From assembly GCF_019801965.1 (NCBI RefSeq), contig NZ_JAHVIA010000008.1:248001-312000 (forward strand): 64,000 nucleotides of DNA. The letters are read 5' to 3'. The notes under the pieces are model-generated. The model searched no databases. It worked only from the letters and a program-made list of their open reading frames with translations, and was not told the DNA's origin. A program made the position numbers and the translations under genes. Below, in pieces: positions 24,054 to 32,054 of this stretch (the stretch's first letter is position 1; every line of letters starts with the position of its first letter). This DNA is from Salipiger bermudensis. Lineage in GTDB: Bacteria; Pseudomonadota; Alphaproteobacteria; Rhodobacterales; Rhodobacteraceae.

Positions 24054-24988
24054 AGCCGCGCCAGCCGCTCCGTCAGCAGAGTGAAGAAGCCGTCTGCGTC
24101 GATGTCGCGAATGAAGGTGGCGTTGGGCGCGCGGTCGGTGACATCCCACCAGTCGGCCACGGTCATGCCGCGGGTGAGCTCGGAGACGGTCTCGATCTCG
24201 ACATTGATGAAGCGGCCGGAAAACAGCTCGGGCTTGAGAAGGTAGGCCGTCACGCAGGGATCGTGCAGCGGGGCACCGTCGGAGCCGTATTTCTCGCGGT
24301 CGAAGCGCTCGAAGAAATCGGTCATCTCCGCCACCGCGACGCCGACCTTGGTGCCGAGCGCCCGGAAGGCCGCGTTGCGCGGCGGGGTGACCAGCGCCTT
24401 GTGGGTGGCATCGAGCGGCAGGACGACGATCGGCACGCCGGAGCGGAACACGATCTCGGCCGCCTCCGGGTCGACATAGATGTTAAACTCGGCCGCCGGG
24501 GTGATGTTGCCGACCTCGAAATAGGCGCCGCCCATCAGCACGATCTCCTTCACCCGCAAGACGATCTCGGGGGCGCGTTGGAAGGCCGTGGCGATGTTGG
24601 TGAGCGGGCCGAGCGGGCAGAGCGTGACGGTGCCCTCGGGTTCGGCGCGCAGTGTCTCGATGATGAAATCGACGCCGTGCTGCTCCTGCAGCGGCATGGT
24701 GGGCGCGGGCAGTTCGGGGCCGTCGAGCCCGGTCTTGCCGTGAACGTGCTCGGCGGTCACGAGATCATGCGCCAGCGGCCGGTCGCAGCCGGCGAACACC
24801 TTGATGTCGGGGCGGCCTGCCAGCTCGCAGACCACGCGCGCGTTCTTCGCAGTCAGCTCCAGCGGCACATTGCCGGCAACGGCGGTGATGCCCAGCACCT
24901 CGAGCTCGTCCGGCGAGGCCAGCGCCAGCAGGATGGCGACCGCGTCGTCCTGTCCGGGATCGGTGTCGATGATGATTTTCTGCGCCAT
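24050..24988 (-). CDS. Inosine-uridine preferring nucleoside hydrolase
   Basis: This enzyme hydrolyses the N-glycosidic bond of nucleosides for salvage. The 312-residue product has the calcium-binding aspartate cluster DTDPGQDDAV at residues 7-16, the substrate stretch GAYFEVGNITPAAEFNIYVDPEAA and the late Asp in LHDPC. All are typical of the IU-nucleoside hydrolase family. The start at 24988 (MAQKIIID) was chosen because DTDPG should lie near the N-terminus. It is divergent from zwf, sharing a 220-base region, and is followed by the GNAT gene. Confidence 0.93.
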   Translation of the reverse strand: MAQKIIIDTDPGQDDAVAILLALASPDELEVLGITAVAGNVPLELTAKNARVVCELAGRPDIKVFAGCDRPLAHDLVTAEHVHGKTGLDGPELPAPTMPLQEQHGVDFIIETLRAEPEGTVTLCPLGPLTNIATAFQRAPEIVLRVKEIVLMGGAYFEVGNITPAAEFNIYVDPEAAEIVFRSGVPIVVLPLDATHKALVTPPRNAAFRALGTKVGVAVAEMTDFFERFDREKYGSDGAPLHDPCVTAYLLKPELFSGRFINVEIETVSELTRGMTVADWWDVTDRAPNATFIRDIDADGFFTLLTERLARL

Positions 24989-25161
24989 GCTCGTCCTCTG
25001 GTCTTGCTTGCAAGACAGGTCGCACGGGGGCCTTCCGCGTTCAAGGACCAAGCGCTTTCGCAGGCAATTCGCTGCCGTGCAGAAATTTTCTCGCGTCAAC
25101 GTTGCCGTTACCCGATGCGGTGTTAGACTCGGCGGGCAGATTGGGATAGGGAGTGGGCGCG

Positions 25162-25173
25162 GTTAGCGCTAAC
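25162..25173. promoter_or_regulatory. Palindrome GTTAGCGCTAAC upstream of zwf, LacI-type operator candidate
   Basis: This is a perfect 12-base palindrome with a central CG, the hallmark of LacI-family operators. It ends 35 bases before the zwf start at 25209. A second, shorter palindrome, AAGCGCTT, lies at 25050-25057 in the same intergenic region. Together they suggest sugar-responsive repression of zwf–pgl–pgi. Confidence 0.55.
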
Positions 25174-25208
25174 GATCAGCAATGCAAAGAATCGGAGACA
25201 CACCCGAG

Positions 25209-26669
25209 ATGGTTTCCCGCGTCATTCCCGTCGACACCTTTGACCTCGTCATCTTTGGCGGCACCGGAGACCTTGCCCGCCGCAAGATCCTGCCGGCGCT
25301 GTTCCGGCGCTATTGCTCGGGTCAGATGCCCGAAGACAGCCGCGTGATCGGCGCGGCGCGCTCGGAGATGGACGATCAGGGGTTCCGTGATTTCACCCGC
25401 GAGGCGCTGGCCGAGTTCGGCAAGTCGCAGGCCGACAATGCCGAGGCGGTCGAGGGCTTCCTGAGGCATCTGCATTACGTGCCGGTGGATGCGCGCGGCG
25501 AGGGCGGCTGGAGCGATCTCAAGGATCTGCTGCGCGACGACGAGGGCATCGTGCGGGCCTTCTACTTCTCGGTCGGGCCGAGCCTCTTCGCCGATCTGGC
25601 CAGCCACGTGCACAGCCGCGGACTGTCGAATCGCGACACGCGGATCGTGGTGGAGAAGCCCTTCGGCCACGATCTCGAGAGCGCGCGCGCCCTCAATGAG
25701 GAACTGGCGCAGTATTTCCACGAGGATCAGATCTATCGCATCGACCACTATCTCGGGAAGGAGACGGTGCAGAACCTGATGGCGGTGCGCTTCGGCAACA
25801 TGCTGTTCGAGCCGCTGTGGAACGCGCAATACGTCGATCATATCCAGATCACCGTGGCGGAGACCGTGGGCGTCGGCGGGCGCGGCTCGTATTATGACAA
25901 GTCCGGCGCGATGCGCGACATGGTGCAGAACCACCTCATGCAGCTGCTGTGCCTGATCGCGATGGAGCCGCCGGCGCGGTTCGAGGCCGACGCGGTGCGC
26001 GACGAGAAGCTCAAGGTGATCCGGGCGCTCGATCCCGTCGATCCCGACCAGATCGTGCGCGGGCAATATACCTCGGATGGCGAGATGCCGTCCTACCGCG
26101 AGGATGCCGAGAACCCGACCTCGAAGACCGAGAGCTTCATCGCGCTGAAATGCTACGTCTCGAACTGGCGGTGGGCCAACACGCCTTTCTACCTGCGCAC
26201 CGGCAAGCGCCTGGCGTCGCGGGCATCCGAGATCGCGGTGGTGTTCAAGGAGACGCCGCACTCGATCTTCGGCATCGACTCTGGTCGCCATCGCAACGTG
26301 CTGTCGATCCGGCTGCAGCCCAACGAGGGCATGACGCTGGGCGTCACCATCAAGGAGCCGGGGCCGGGCGGCATGCGCCTTGTCGACGTGCCGCTCGACA
26401 TGTCCTTCGCCGAGGCGCTCGGGCCGGAGGCCGAGGAGGTCACCGACGCCTACGAGCGGCTTATCATGGATGTGATCCGCGGCAACCAGACGCTGTTCAT
26501 GCGCGGCGACGAGGTCGAGGCGGCCTGGTCCTGGACCGATCCGCTGATCGAGGGCTGGGAGCGCCGCGGCGACTCGCCCAAGCCCTACGACGCCGGTGGC
26601 GCGGGCCCGGATGACGCCGCCTTCCTCATCAATCGCGACGGGCGCCGCTGGCGCGGGATCAAGGCATGA
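25209..26669 (+). CDS. zwf: Glucose-6-phosphate 1-dehydrogenase
   Basis: This enzyme oxidises glucose 6-phosphate to 6-phosphogluconolactone with NADP, the entry to the pentose phosphate and Entner-Doudoroff routes. The 486-residue product has the cofactor motif GGTGDLARRK near residue 15, the family signature RIDHYLGKE with the catalytic His, and EKPFGHD. I chose the ATG at 25209 because GGAG stands 10-12 bases upstream and the length is normal; ATG 25182 has no ribosome binding site. pgl follows with an ATGA overlap. Confidence 0.97.
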   Translation: MVSRVIPVDTFDLVIFGGTGDLARRKILPALFRRYCSGQMPEDSRVIGAARSEMDDQGFRDFTREALAEFGKSQADNAEAVEGFLRHLHYVPVDARGEGGWSDLKDLLRDDEGIVRAFYFSVGPSLFADLASHVHSRGLSNRDTRIVVEKPFGHDLESARALNEELAQYFHEDQIYRIDHYLGKETVQNLMAVRFGNMLFEPLWNAQYVDHIQITVAETVGVGGRGSYYDKSGAMRDMVQNHLMQLLCLIAMEPPARFEADAVRDEKLKVIRALDPVDPDQIVRGQYTSDGEMPSYREDAENPTSKTESFIALKCYVSNWRWANTPFYLRTGKRLASRASEIAVVFKETPHSIFGIDSGRHRNVLSIRLQPNEGMTLGVTIKEPGPGGMRLVDVPLDMSFAEALGPEAEEVTDAYERLIMDVIRGNQTLFMRGDEVEAAWSWTDPLIEGWERRGDSPKPYDAGGAGPDDAAFLINRDGRRWRGIKA

Positions 26670-27343
26670 CCTACGAGCTCAAGACCTACCCCGACCGCGA
26701 GCTGCTGGCGATGGATCTCGCCAACCAGATCGCCGGAGAGCTGCGCGCCGCGCTGAGCCATCAGGAGCGCGCCGCGCTGGCGGTGCCGGGCGGGACCTCG
26801 CCAGGGCCTGTCTTCGACGCGCTCTGCGCTGCCGATCTCGACTGGTCGCGCGTCGACGTGATGCTGACCGACGAGCGCTGGGTGCCGGAAAGCTCCGAGC
26901 GCTCCAACACCCGGCTGCTGCGCCAGCGCCTGCTGACCGACCGCGCGAGCGCCGCGCGCCTGCTGCCGCTCTATGCCGAGGCCGAGACCCCGGAGGAGCG
27001 GCTGGCCGAGCTGGCCGACACCATCGCCCCGGCGCTGCCCCTTGCGGTGGTGCTCCTGGGCATGGGCGCCGACATGCACACCGCCTCGATCTTTCCCGAG
27101 GCCGACAAGCTCGAGGAGGCGCTGTCCAACGACGCGCCGATCCTGCTGCCGATGCGGGCCCCCGGCGCGCCCGAACCGCGCATCACCCTCAGCGCGCATG
27201 TGCTCGACGGGGCGCTGAAGAAGCACATCGTGATCTATGGCGCCGAGAAGCGCGACGTGCTTGAAAAGGCGCGCGGGCTTGCGCCTCTCGAGGCCCCGAT
27301 CAACGCGGTGCTCGACGAAGCCGTCGTGCACTGGGCCGAATAG
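26666..27343 (+). CDS. pgl: 6-phosphogluconolactonase
   Basis: This enzyme hydrolyses 6-phosphogluconolactone to 6-phosphogluconate, directly after Zwf. The 225-residue product is a NagB-fold protein with AVPGGTSPGPVF (phosphate loop), LTDERWVP and LGMGADMHTASIFP, the usual DevB-type motifs. The start overlaps the zwf stop (ATGA). pgi starts 33 bases downstream, so the three genes form a unit. Confidence 0.96.
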   Translation: MTYELKTYPDRELLAMDLANQIAGELRAALSHQERAALAVPGGTSPGPVFDALCAADLDWSRVDVMLTDERWVPESSERSNTRLLRQRLLTDRASAARLLPLYAEAETPEERLAELADTIAPALPLAVVLLGMGADMHTASIFPEADKLEEALSNDAPILLPMRAPGAPEPRITLSAHVLDGALKKHIVIYGAEKRDVLEKARGLAPLEAPINAVLDEAVVHWAE

Positions 27344-27376
27344 ATTTCTGCCGAACAGAGCAAAGTGAGATTTGAC

Positions 27377-28960
27377 ATGTGGGATGATCTGAAGAGCCTC
27401 GCCGCCGCACGCGCCGAGACCCGTATCGATGCGCTCTTCGCGCAGGACGCCGGCCGGGCAGAGGCGTTTTCCGTCCGCCATGACGGCATGCTGTTCGATT
27501 ACTCCAAGACGCTGATCGATGCCGAGATCCGCGCCGCGCTGATCGCTGTCGCCGAGGGCGCCGGGCTGGACGCGCGCCGCGAGGCGATGTTCTCGGGGGC
27601 GAAGATCAACGAGACCGAGGGCCGCGCCGTGCTGCACACCGCGCTGCGCAACCTCGACGGCACGCCGGTCGTGGTCGACGGGGCGGATGTGATGCCCGAG
27701 GTGCTGGAGACGCTGTCGCGCATGGAGGCGCTGGCCGACGAGATCCGCGGCTCCGGGATCACCGACGTGGTCAATATCGGCATCGGCGGCTCGGATCTCG
27801 GCCCCAAGATGGGCTATATCGCGCTGTCTCCGTTCGCCGACGGGCCGCGCTGCCATTTCGTCTCCAATGTCGACGGCGCCGACATCGCCGACACGCTGAA
27901 GCTCTGCAATCCCGAGACCACGCTCTTCATCATCGCCTCGAAGACCTTCACCACCATCGAGACCATGACCAATGCCAAGACCGCCTGGGCCTGGCTCGAG
28001 GAGAAGGGCGTCTCGACCGAGGGCAAGTTCGTGGCGCTGTCGTCGAACAAGGCCGCCGCTGGCGAGTGGGGCATCCCGGAAAGCCGCGTCTTCGGCTTCG
28101 AGGATTGGGTCGGCGGGCGCTATTCCATGTGGGGGCCGATCGGGCTGTCGCTGATGATCGGCGTAGGCCCGGACAATTTCCGCGCCTTCCTCAAGGGCGG
28201 CATGGAGATGGACAAGCATTTCCGCAGCGCGCCGCTGGAGCAGAACATGCCGGTGATGCTGGCGCTGGTGGGCATGTGGCACAACCAGGTGCTGGGCCAC
28301 GCGACCCGCGCGGTGCTTCCCTATGACAACCGCCTGAGCCGGCTGCCGGCCTATCTCCAGCAGCTCGAGATGGAGAGCAACGGCAAGGGCGTGAGCATGG
28401 ACGGCGCAGATCTGGCCTGCAATTCCGGCCCGGTGGTCTGGGGCGAGCCGGGCACCAATGGCCAGCACGCCTTCTACCAGCTGATCCACCAGGGCACCCG
28501 CGTCGTACCCTGCGAGTTCATGGTCGCGGCGCAGGGCCACGAGCCGAAGCTCAAGCATCACCACCAGCTGCTGATCGCCAACTGCCTCGCGCAGTCCGAG
28601 GCGCTGATGCGCGGGCGCAACCTCGACGAGGCGCGTGGCAAGGTCGCGGGCAAGTTCGAGGGCGACGAGCTTGAGCGGCAGGCGCGCCACCGGGTGTTCC
28701 CGGGCAACCGGCCCTCGACCACGCTGATCTATCCCAAGCTCGACCCCGAGACGCTGGGCCGGATCGTGGCGCTCTACGAGCATCGGGTCTTCGTCGAGGG
28801 CGTGATCCTCGACATCAACTCGTTCGACCAGTGGGGCGTGGAGCTCGGCAAGGAGTTGGCGACCGCGCTTGGCCCGATGGTCACCGGCGCAGAGGCGGCG
28901 GACGGCAAGGATGGCTCGACCCGGCAGCTCCTCGCATTCGTTCACAAGAATGCGAGCTAG
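27377..28960 (+). CDS. pgi: Glucose-6-phosphate isomerase
   Basis: This enzyme interconverts glucose 6-phosphate and fructose 6-phosphate. The 527-residue product carries both PGI signatures: the region around [13 protein letters not shown] and the C-terminal [18 protein letters not shown] with the active-site Glu and His, plus the late lysine in [13 protein letters not shown]. In this operon it feeds fructose 6-phosphate back into the oxidative route, the cyclic carbon flow expected in Rhodobacteraceae that use the Entner-Doudoroff pathway. The ATG at 27377 has only a weak purine stretch upstream; a GTG 12 bases earlier is possible. Confidence 0.96.
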   Translation: MWDDLKSLAAARAETRIDALFAQDAGRAEAFSVRHDGMLFDYSKTLIDAEIRAALIAVAEGAGLDARREAMFSGAKINETEGRAVLHTALRNLDGTPVVVDGADVMPEVLETLSRMEALADEIRGSGITDVVNIGIGGSDLGPKMGYIALSPFADGPRCHFVSNVDGADIADTLKLCNPETTLFIIASKTFTTIETMTNAKTAWAWLEEKGVSTEGKFVALSSNKAAAGEWGIPESRVFGFEDWVGGRYSMWGPIGLSLMIGVGPDNFRAFLKGGMEMDKHFRSAPLEQNMPVMLALVGMWHNQVLGHATRAVLPYDNRLSRLPAYLQQLEMESNGKGVSMDGADLACNSGPVVWGEPGTNGQHAFYQLIHQGTRVVPCEFMVAAQGHEPKLKHHHQLLIANCLAQSEALMRGRNLDEARGKVAGKFEGDELERQARHRVFPGNRPSTTLIYPKLDPETLGRIVALYEHRVFVEGVILDINSFDQWGVELGKELATALGPMVTGAEAADGKDGSTRQLLAFVHKNAS

Positions 28961-28992
28961 AGTTCCATAAAAAACATGTGATTGGCGGATCT

Positions 28993-29018
28993 TTGCCCGG
29001 GCGGAACGACCCGGGCAA
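28993..29018 (+). other. Perfect 9-bp hairpin TTGCCCGGG/CCCGGGCAA downstream of pgi
   Basis: It lies 33 bases after the pgi stop and 62 bases before the PRC-barrel protein start. No T run follows, so it is either a weak terminator, a 3' stabiliser or a leader structure. Confidence 0.5.
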
Positions 29019-29079
29019 CTGCGTGTTGTGAGGTCAGACGCCGCGACGGAGCGGCGATTAACACCACGGAGGAAACACC

Positions 29080-29865
29080 ATGAACCGCCTTAGCATGACC
29101 GTCGCCGCCATCGCGCTTACCGCAGGTACCGCAGGCTGGGCCGACAACCACGGCGCCGAAATGGAGACCGACAACGCTCAGATGGAGCAGGCCGAAACCA
29201 ATATGGAGCAGGCCGGCGAGAACATCGAGCAGGCCGCCGAGAACACCGGCCAGGCCATCGAGAACGGCGCCGAGGAAGCCGGTCAGGAGATCGAGCAGGC
29301 CGCTGACGAGGCCGGCCAGGAGATCCAGAACGCCGCCAACGAAGCCAATCAGGAGCTTGACCAGGCAGCGGCCGAGGCCGGCCAGACCATGGAAGACATC
29401 TTCGGCATGGACGAAGACGGCCTGATCCGCAGCCGCGACATCACCGGCGGCGCCGTCTACGCGATCAACGAAGACGCCGCGATGGGTGAGGCCGAGGTCG
29501 CCGAAGGCGATGCGGCGATGGAAGCCGAGAGCGAGACCGAGATGGCCGGCACCGATGCCGATGCCGAGATGGAAACCGAGACCGACATGGCCTCGGCTGG
29601 CGGCATGGGCTCCTACACCGAGATCGGTGACAACTGGCAGAATGTCGGCGAGATCGAAGACATCGTCTTCACCGCCGATGGCAAGATCGAAGGTGTGGTT
29701 GCCGAGGTCGGTGGCTTCCTCGATATCGGTGACAAGCACGTGCACATCTCGCTCAGTGACGTGCAGCTGATGCCGATCGACGATGGCTCTTACGCTCTGG
29801 TGACCAACTACACCAAAGAGCAGCTGATGGACATGCCCGACGTCGACGAGTCGGCAATGAACTAA
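29080..29865 (+). CDS. Exported acidic protein with Glu/Gln/Ala coil repeats and a C-terminal PRC-barrel
   Basis: The 261-residue product starts with a signal peptide (cleavage near residue 21, GWA). Residues 36-63 are four heptads of the form EQAxENx, and residues 64-107 are four 11-residue repeats of the form AxEAGQEIxQA, as in LEA or apolipoprotein-like amphipathic helices. An acidic, Met-rich linker follows, then a PRC-barrel domain at about 185-255 (GEIEDIVFTADGKIEGVVAEVGGFLD). PRC-barrels in exported proteins of this kind are of unknown function. GGAGGAAAC precedes the ATG and a strong terminator follows, so it is a single-gene unit. I infer an envelope or stress role. Confidence 0.85.
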   Translation: MNRLSMTVAAIALTAGTAGWADNHGAEMETDNAQMEQAETNMEQAGENIEQAAENTGQAIENGAEEAGQEIEQAADEAGQEIQNAANEANQELDQAAAEAGQTMEDIFGMDEDGLIRSRDITGGAVYAINEDAAMGEAEVAEGDAAMEAESETEMAGTDADAEMETETDMASAGGMGSYTEIGDNWQNVGEIEDIVFTADGKIEGVVAEVGGFLDIGDKHVHISLSDVQLMPIDDGSYALVTNYTKEQLMDMPDVDESAMN

Positions 29866-29889
29866 GCCGCGTTTCTCGCGCAGCATTCC

Positions 29890-29919
29890 AAGGCCGGGGC
29901 ACATCGCCCCGGCCTTTCT
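29890..29919 (+). terminator. Intrinsic terminator after the PRC-barrel protein gene
   Basis: AAGGCCGGGGC pairs with GCCCCGGCCTT around the loop ACATC and continues into TTTCTCTTT. The stem is 11 bp and perfect; it may also serve the convergent cupin gene, which ends at 29945. Confidence 0.92.
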
Positions 29920-29944
29920 CTTTGCCCGGGATCGTAGCAGGCGG

Positions 29945-30379
29945 TCAGGGAATGTCGAATCCGGGCGCAGCAAGCTCGAAGCCCTCGAAACGGAAGCCCG
30001 GCGAGACGGTGCAGCTCACCAGCGTCCAGTCTCCGAGGCTTGCCGCCGCCTGCCAATGCTGCGCCGGCACGACGATCTGCGGTCTCTCCCCACCAAGCAG
30101 GTCGGGCCCGAGGCGGTGATCCGTCCGCGGTCCGCCCTCGTCCTCCGAGATCGACAGGACCAGCGCCGCCCCGGCGTGCCAGAGCCAGATCTCACCGGCA
30201 TCGACGCGGTGCCAGTGGCTGCGCTCGCCGGCCTTCAGCAGGAAATAGATGCAGGTTCCCGCCGGACGCGCGCCGGGCGCGGCCTCGGCCACCCATGTCT
30301 GGCGGTAATGGCCACCCTCGGGATGCGGCTCGAGACCGAGCAGGGCGGTGATTTCCTCGGCTGTGGGAGTCTTGGCCAT
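29945..30379 (-). CDS. DUF985 cupin-fold protein
   Basis: The 144-residue product has the cupin_5 (DUF985) pattern: LGLEPHPEGGHYRQTW at the N-terminus, IYFLLKAGERSHWHRVDAGEIWLWHAG in the centre with the His/Glu ligands, and VVPAQHWQAA followed by VSPGFRFEGFELA at the end. Members are small metal-binding barrels of unknown function. I chose ATG 30379 (MAKTPTAEE), which has GGAG upstream; ATG 30403 (MTAAHGAR) is an alternative. It is divergent from the endolysin gene. Confidence 0.9.
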   Translation of the reverse strand: MAKTPTAEEITALLGLEPHPEGGHYRQTWVAEAAPGARPAGTCIYFLLKAGERSHWHRVDAGEIWLWHAGAALVLSISEDEGGPRTDHRLGPDLLGGERPQIVVPAQHWQAAASLGDWTLVSCTVSPGFRFEGFELAAPGFDIP

Positions 30380-30502
30380 GCGGGCTCCGTGCGCTGCGGT
30401 CATCTCTCGTTTACCCCGCTCTGGCGGAGTCGGTGGTGAGGGAAGCAGCCTTCGCGGCGGAAGGGAACCCTCGCGATTAAATTCCAAGGTCGGGAGAGCA
30501 GA

Positions 30503-31123
30503 ATGAGCGTGAGCAATCGCATCCGGCGGATCGCCGAAGAAATCGTCGAGCGCGAGGGCGGCTACGTCAACGATCCAGACGATCCCGGCGGCGCCACCAA
30601 GTTTGGCGTCACCATCCACACGCTGCGCCGGCTAGGCATGGATCTCGACCGCGATGGCGATGTCGATGCCGCCGATGTTCGGCTGCTGAGCCGCGATCAG
30701 GCGGTTGCGATCTTCCTGAAGCACTATTTCATCCGCCCGCGCATCGCCGAGCTGCCGGAGCTGCTGCAGGCGACGGTCTTCGACATGTACGTGAACGCAG
30801 GCGCCAACGCGGTGAAGATCCTGCAACGGCTGCTCTGCGAGATGGGGCAGGGCGTGCGGATCGACGGGGTGCTCGGCCCGCGCAGCCTTGCCGCCTGCGA
30901 GCGCGCCGCGGCGGCAGCGCCGGATCATATCGCCGACGCCTACGGCATCGCGCGACGCAATTACTATTTCGCGCTCGCCGATGCCCGTCCGGCGAGCCGC
31001 AAATACGCCCGCTCCCGCTCCGGCGGCAAGGGCGGCTGGATTGCCCGCGCCGAGGCGTTCATCGCGCCGCGCTACCACCTGACGGAGGCCGAGTTCCGTG
31101 CCCGGGTGGCGTCATGGGGCTGA
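30503..31123 (+). CDS. Glycoside hydrolase family 108 endolysin, gene-transfer-agent lysis type
   Basis: This is a predicted N-acetylmuramidase that cuts peptidoglycan for particle release. The 206-residue product has the GH108 catalytic motif EREGGYVNDPDDPGG (Glu is the acid/base) and the C-terminal peptidoglycan-binding helices (IDGVLGPRSLAA). It lacks a signal peptide, so it depends on the holin encoded next to it, whose start overlaps by 10 bases. The same endolysin–holin pair, detached from the structural cluster, serves release of the Rhodobacter capsulatus gene transfer agent. No capsid or tail gene is nearby, which argues against a prophage. GGGAGAGCAG precedes the ATG. Confidence 0.88.
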   Translation: MSVSNRIRRIAEEIVEREGGYVNDPDDPGGATKFGVTIHTLRRLGMDLDRDGDVDAADVRLLSRDQAVAIFLKHYFIRPRIAELPELLQATVFDMYVNAGANAVKILQRLLCEMGQGVRIDGVLGPRSLAACERAAAAAPDHIADAYGIARRNYYFALADARPASRKYARSRSGGKGGWIARAEAFIAPRYHLTEAEFRARVASWG

Positions 31124-31626
31124 TCGAGCGGGCGATGGGGCTGCTGTTCGGCTCGGGGCGCAACGTGGTGGCGGAGACGGCGGAGGTCTTTCGGGTCAAT
31201 GCCGAGGCGTGTGACGCCCGCGAGGCTGGCTTGCGCGGCAAGGCGCTGGCGCAGTTCGGCGCGGAGTTCGTTAAGGCGCGGCGCTCGCGCTTTGACCGGG
31301 TGATGGACGGGCTCAACCGCCTGCCGCGCCCGGCGTTGGCGCTTGGCACGCTGGGGCTGTTCGTGAGCGCAATGTGGGATCCCGAGTGGTTCGGCGCGCG
31401 GATGCAGGGGCTGGCGCTGGTGCCCGAGCCAATGTGGTGGCTGCTGACGGCGATCGTGGGGTTCTATTTCGGCGCCCGCCACCAGACCAAGGGGCAGGAG
31501 TTCCGCCGCGAGATCGCCGCCGTAGTGGCGGCAGCGGCGCCGGTGGCTCGGACGGAGGCGCCGACCGAGCGCGACGCTGGCGACAACGCGGCGCTGGCGG
31601 AGTGGCGTGCGGCTGCGGGGCGGTAA
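31114..31626 (+). CDS. Holin of the three-helix gene-transfer-agent family
   Basis: The 170-residue membrane protein has the GTA-holin pattern: an N-terminal MGLIERAMGLLFGSGRNV, a helical segment rich in Arg and Ala, then two to three hydrophobic helices (about 75-135) including PEWFGARMQGLALVPEPMWWLL, and a polar C-terminus. It would open the inner membrane so that the neighbouring endolysin reaches the wall. The 10-base overlap of the two frames shows they are made together. Regulation in other Rhodobacterales involves CtrA and the GTA activator; upstream of the pair I see only one TTAA half-site (30477). Confidence 0.85.
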   Translation: MGLIERAMGLLFGSGRNVVAETAEVFRVNAEACDAREAGLRGKALAQFGAEFVKARRSRFDRVMDGLNRLPRPALALGTLGLFVSAMWDPEWFGARMQGLALVPEPMWWLLTAIVGFYFGARHQTKGQEFRREIAAVVAAAAPVARTEAPTERDAGDNAALAEWRAAAGR

Positions 31627-32054
31627 CGTTGTGCTGACCTCGGGGTGAGCGTCGTTTGAGTTTTGCCCGCGCGGGATAGAGGCCGCAGGCCGCCGCGCAT
31701 CGGTCATGCTGAAAGCCTGCCTCCGGAACGTCCACCCCTTGGACCGGCGATTTCTCGGCGTTTGCGCCAAGCTGAGAGATGCTCCCGAATTGGCCGGGAT
31801 ACATCAAGGTTTCAAAGACCTGATCGCCAATCCGCGGACCGACGATGCGCAGCGCGTTCCGGTCTTTCTGGGGATCTCTTGGATAGCGCCACGTTTCGAT
31901 AGGTCTTGCGGCCTTCACGGCACGTCAAGTCATTCCCGGCGGCATTCCGGTCCCGCCCCTTGCTCCCCTCGACATGCGATTGCGACAATGTGAACGCCGG
32001 TCAAAAGTGATTTTCATTGGCCGGATCTGCGCGCTTTCGTATACACCTCCCACC
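31627..32054. other. Intergenic stretch with no recognisable gene between holin and ccmF
   Basis: These 428 bases have lower GC than the neighbours. Short open frames exist on both strands (for example 31706-31993 rightward), but none resembles a known family, none has a convincing ribosome binding site, and the codon use does not look coding. The heme chaperone gene ccmE, often found just before ccmF in related bacteria as far as I recall, is not here. A candidate promoter (TTGGCC, 17 bases, TATACA at 32017-32045) lies at the right end. Confidence 0.6.

Noticed and set aside
30380-30502. CtrA box upstream of the endolysin–holin pair
   Set aside because: Only a single TTAA (30477-30480) is present; the second half at N7 spacing is missing.
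30503-31626. Prophage remnant
   Set aside because: Only endolysin and holin are present, with normal codon use, no integrase, attachment repeats or structural genes, and both match gene-transfer-agent families.
31769-31840. CTGAGAGA followed by ACCTGATC, reminiscent of a thiamine pyrophosphate riboswitch
   Set aside because: The two motifs are about 40 bases apart instead of about 17, the GGGGTGC and GCGNAGGGA parts are missing, and the next gene is ccmF, not a thiamine gene.
31706-31993. Rightward frame of 95 codons before ccmF
   Set aside because: No ribosome binding site, no recognisable family, atypical composition, and equal open frames on the opposite strand.
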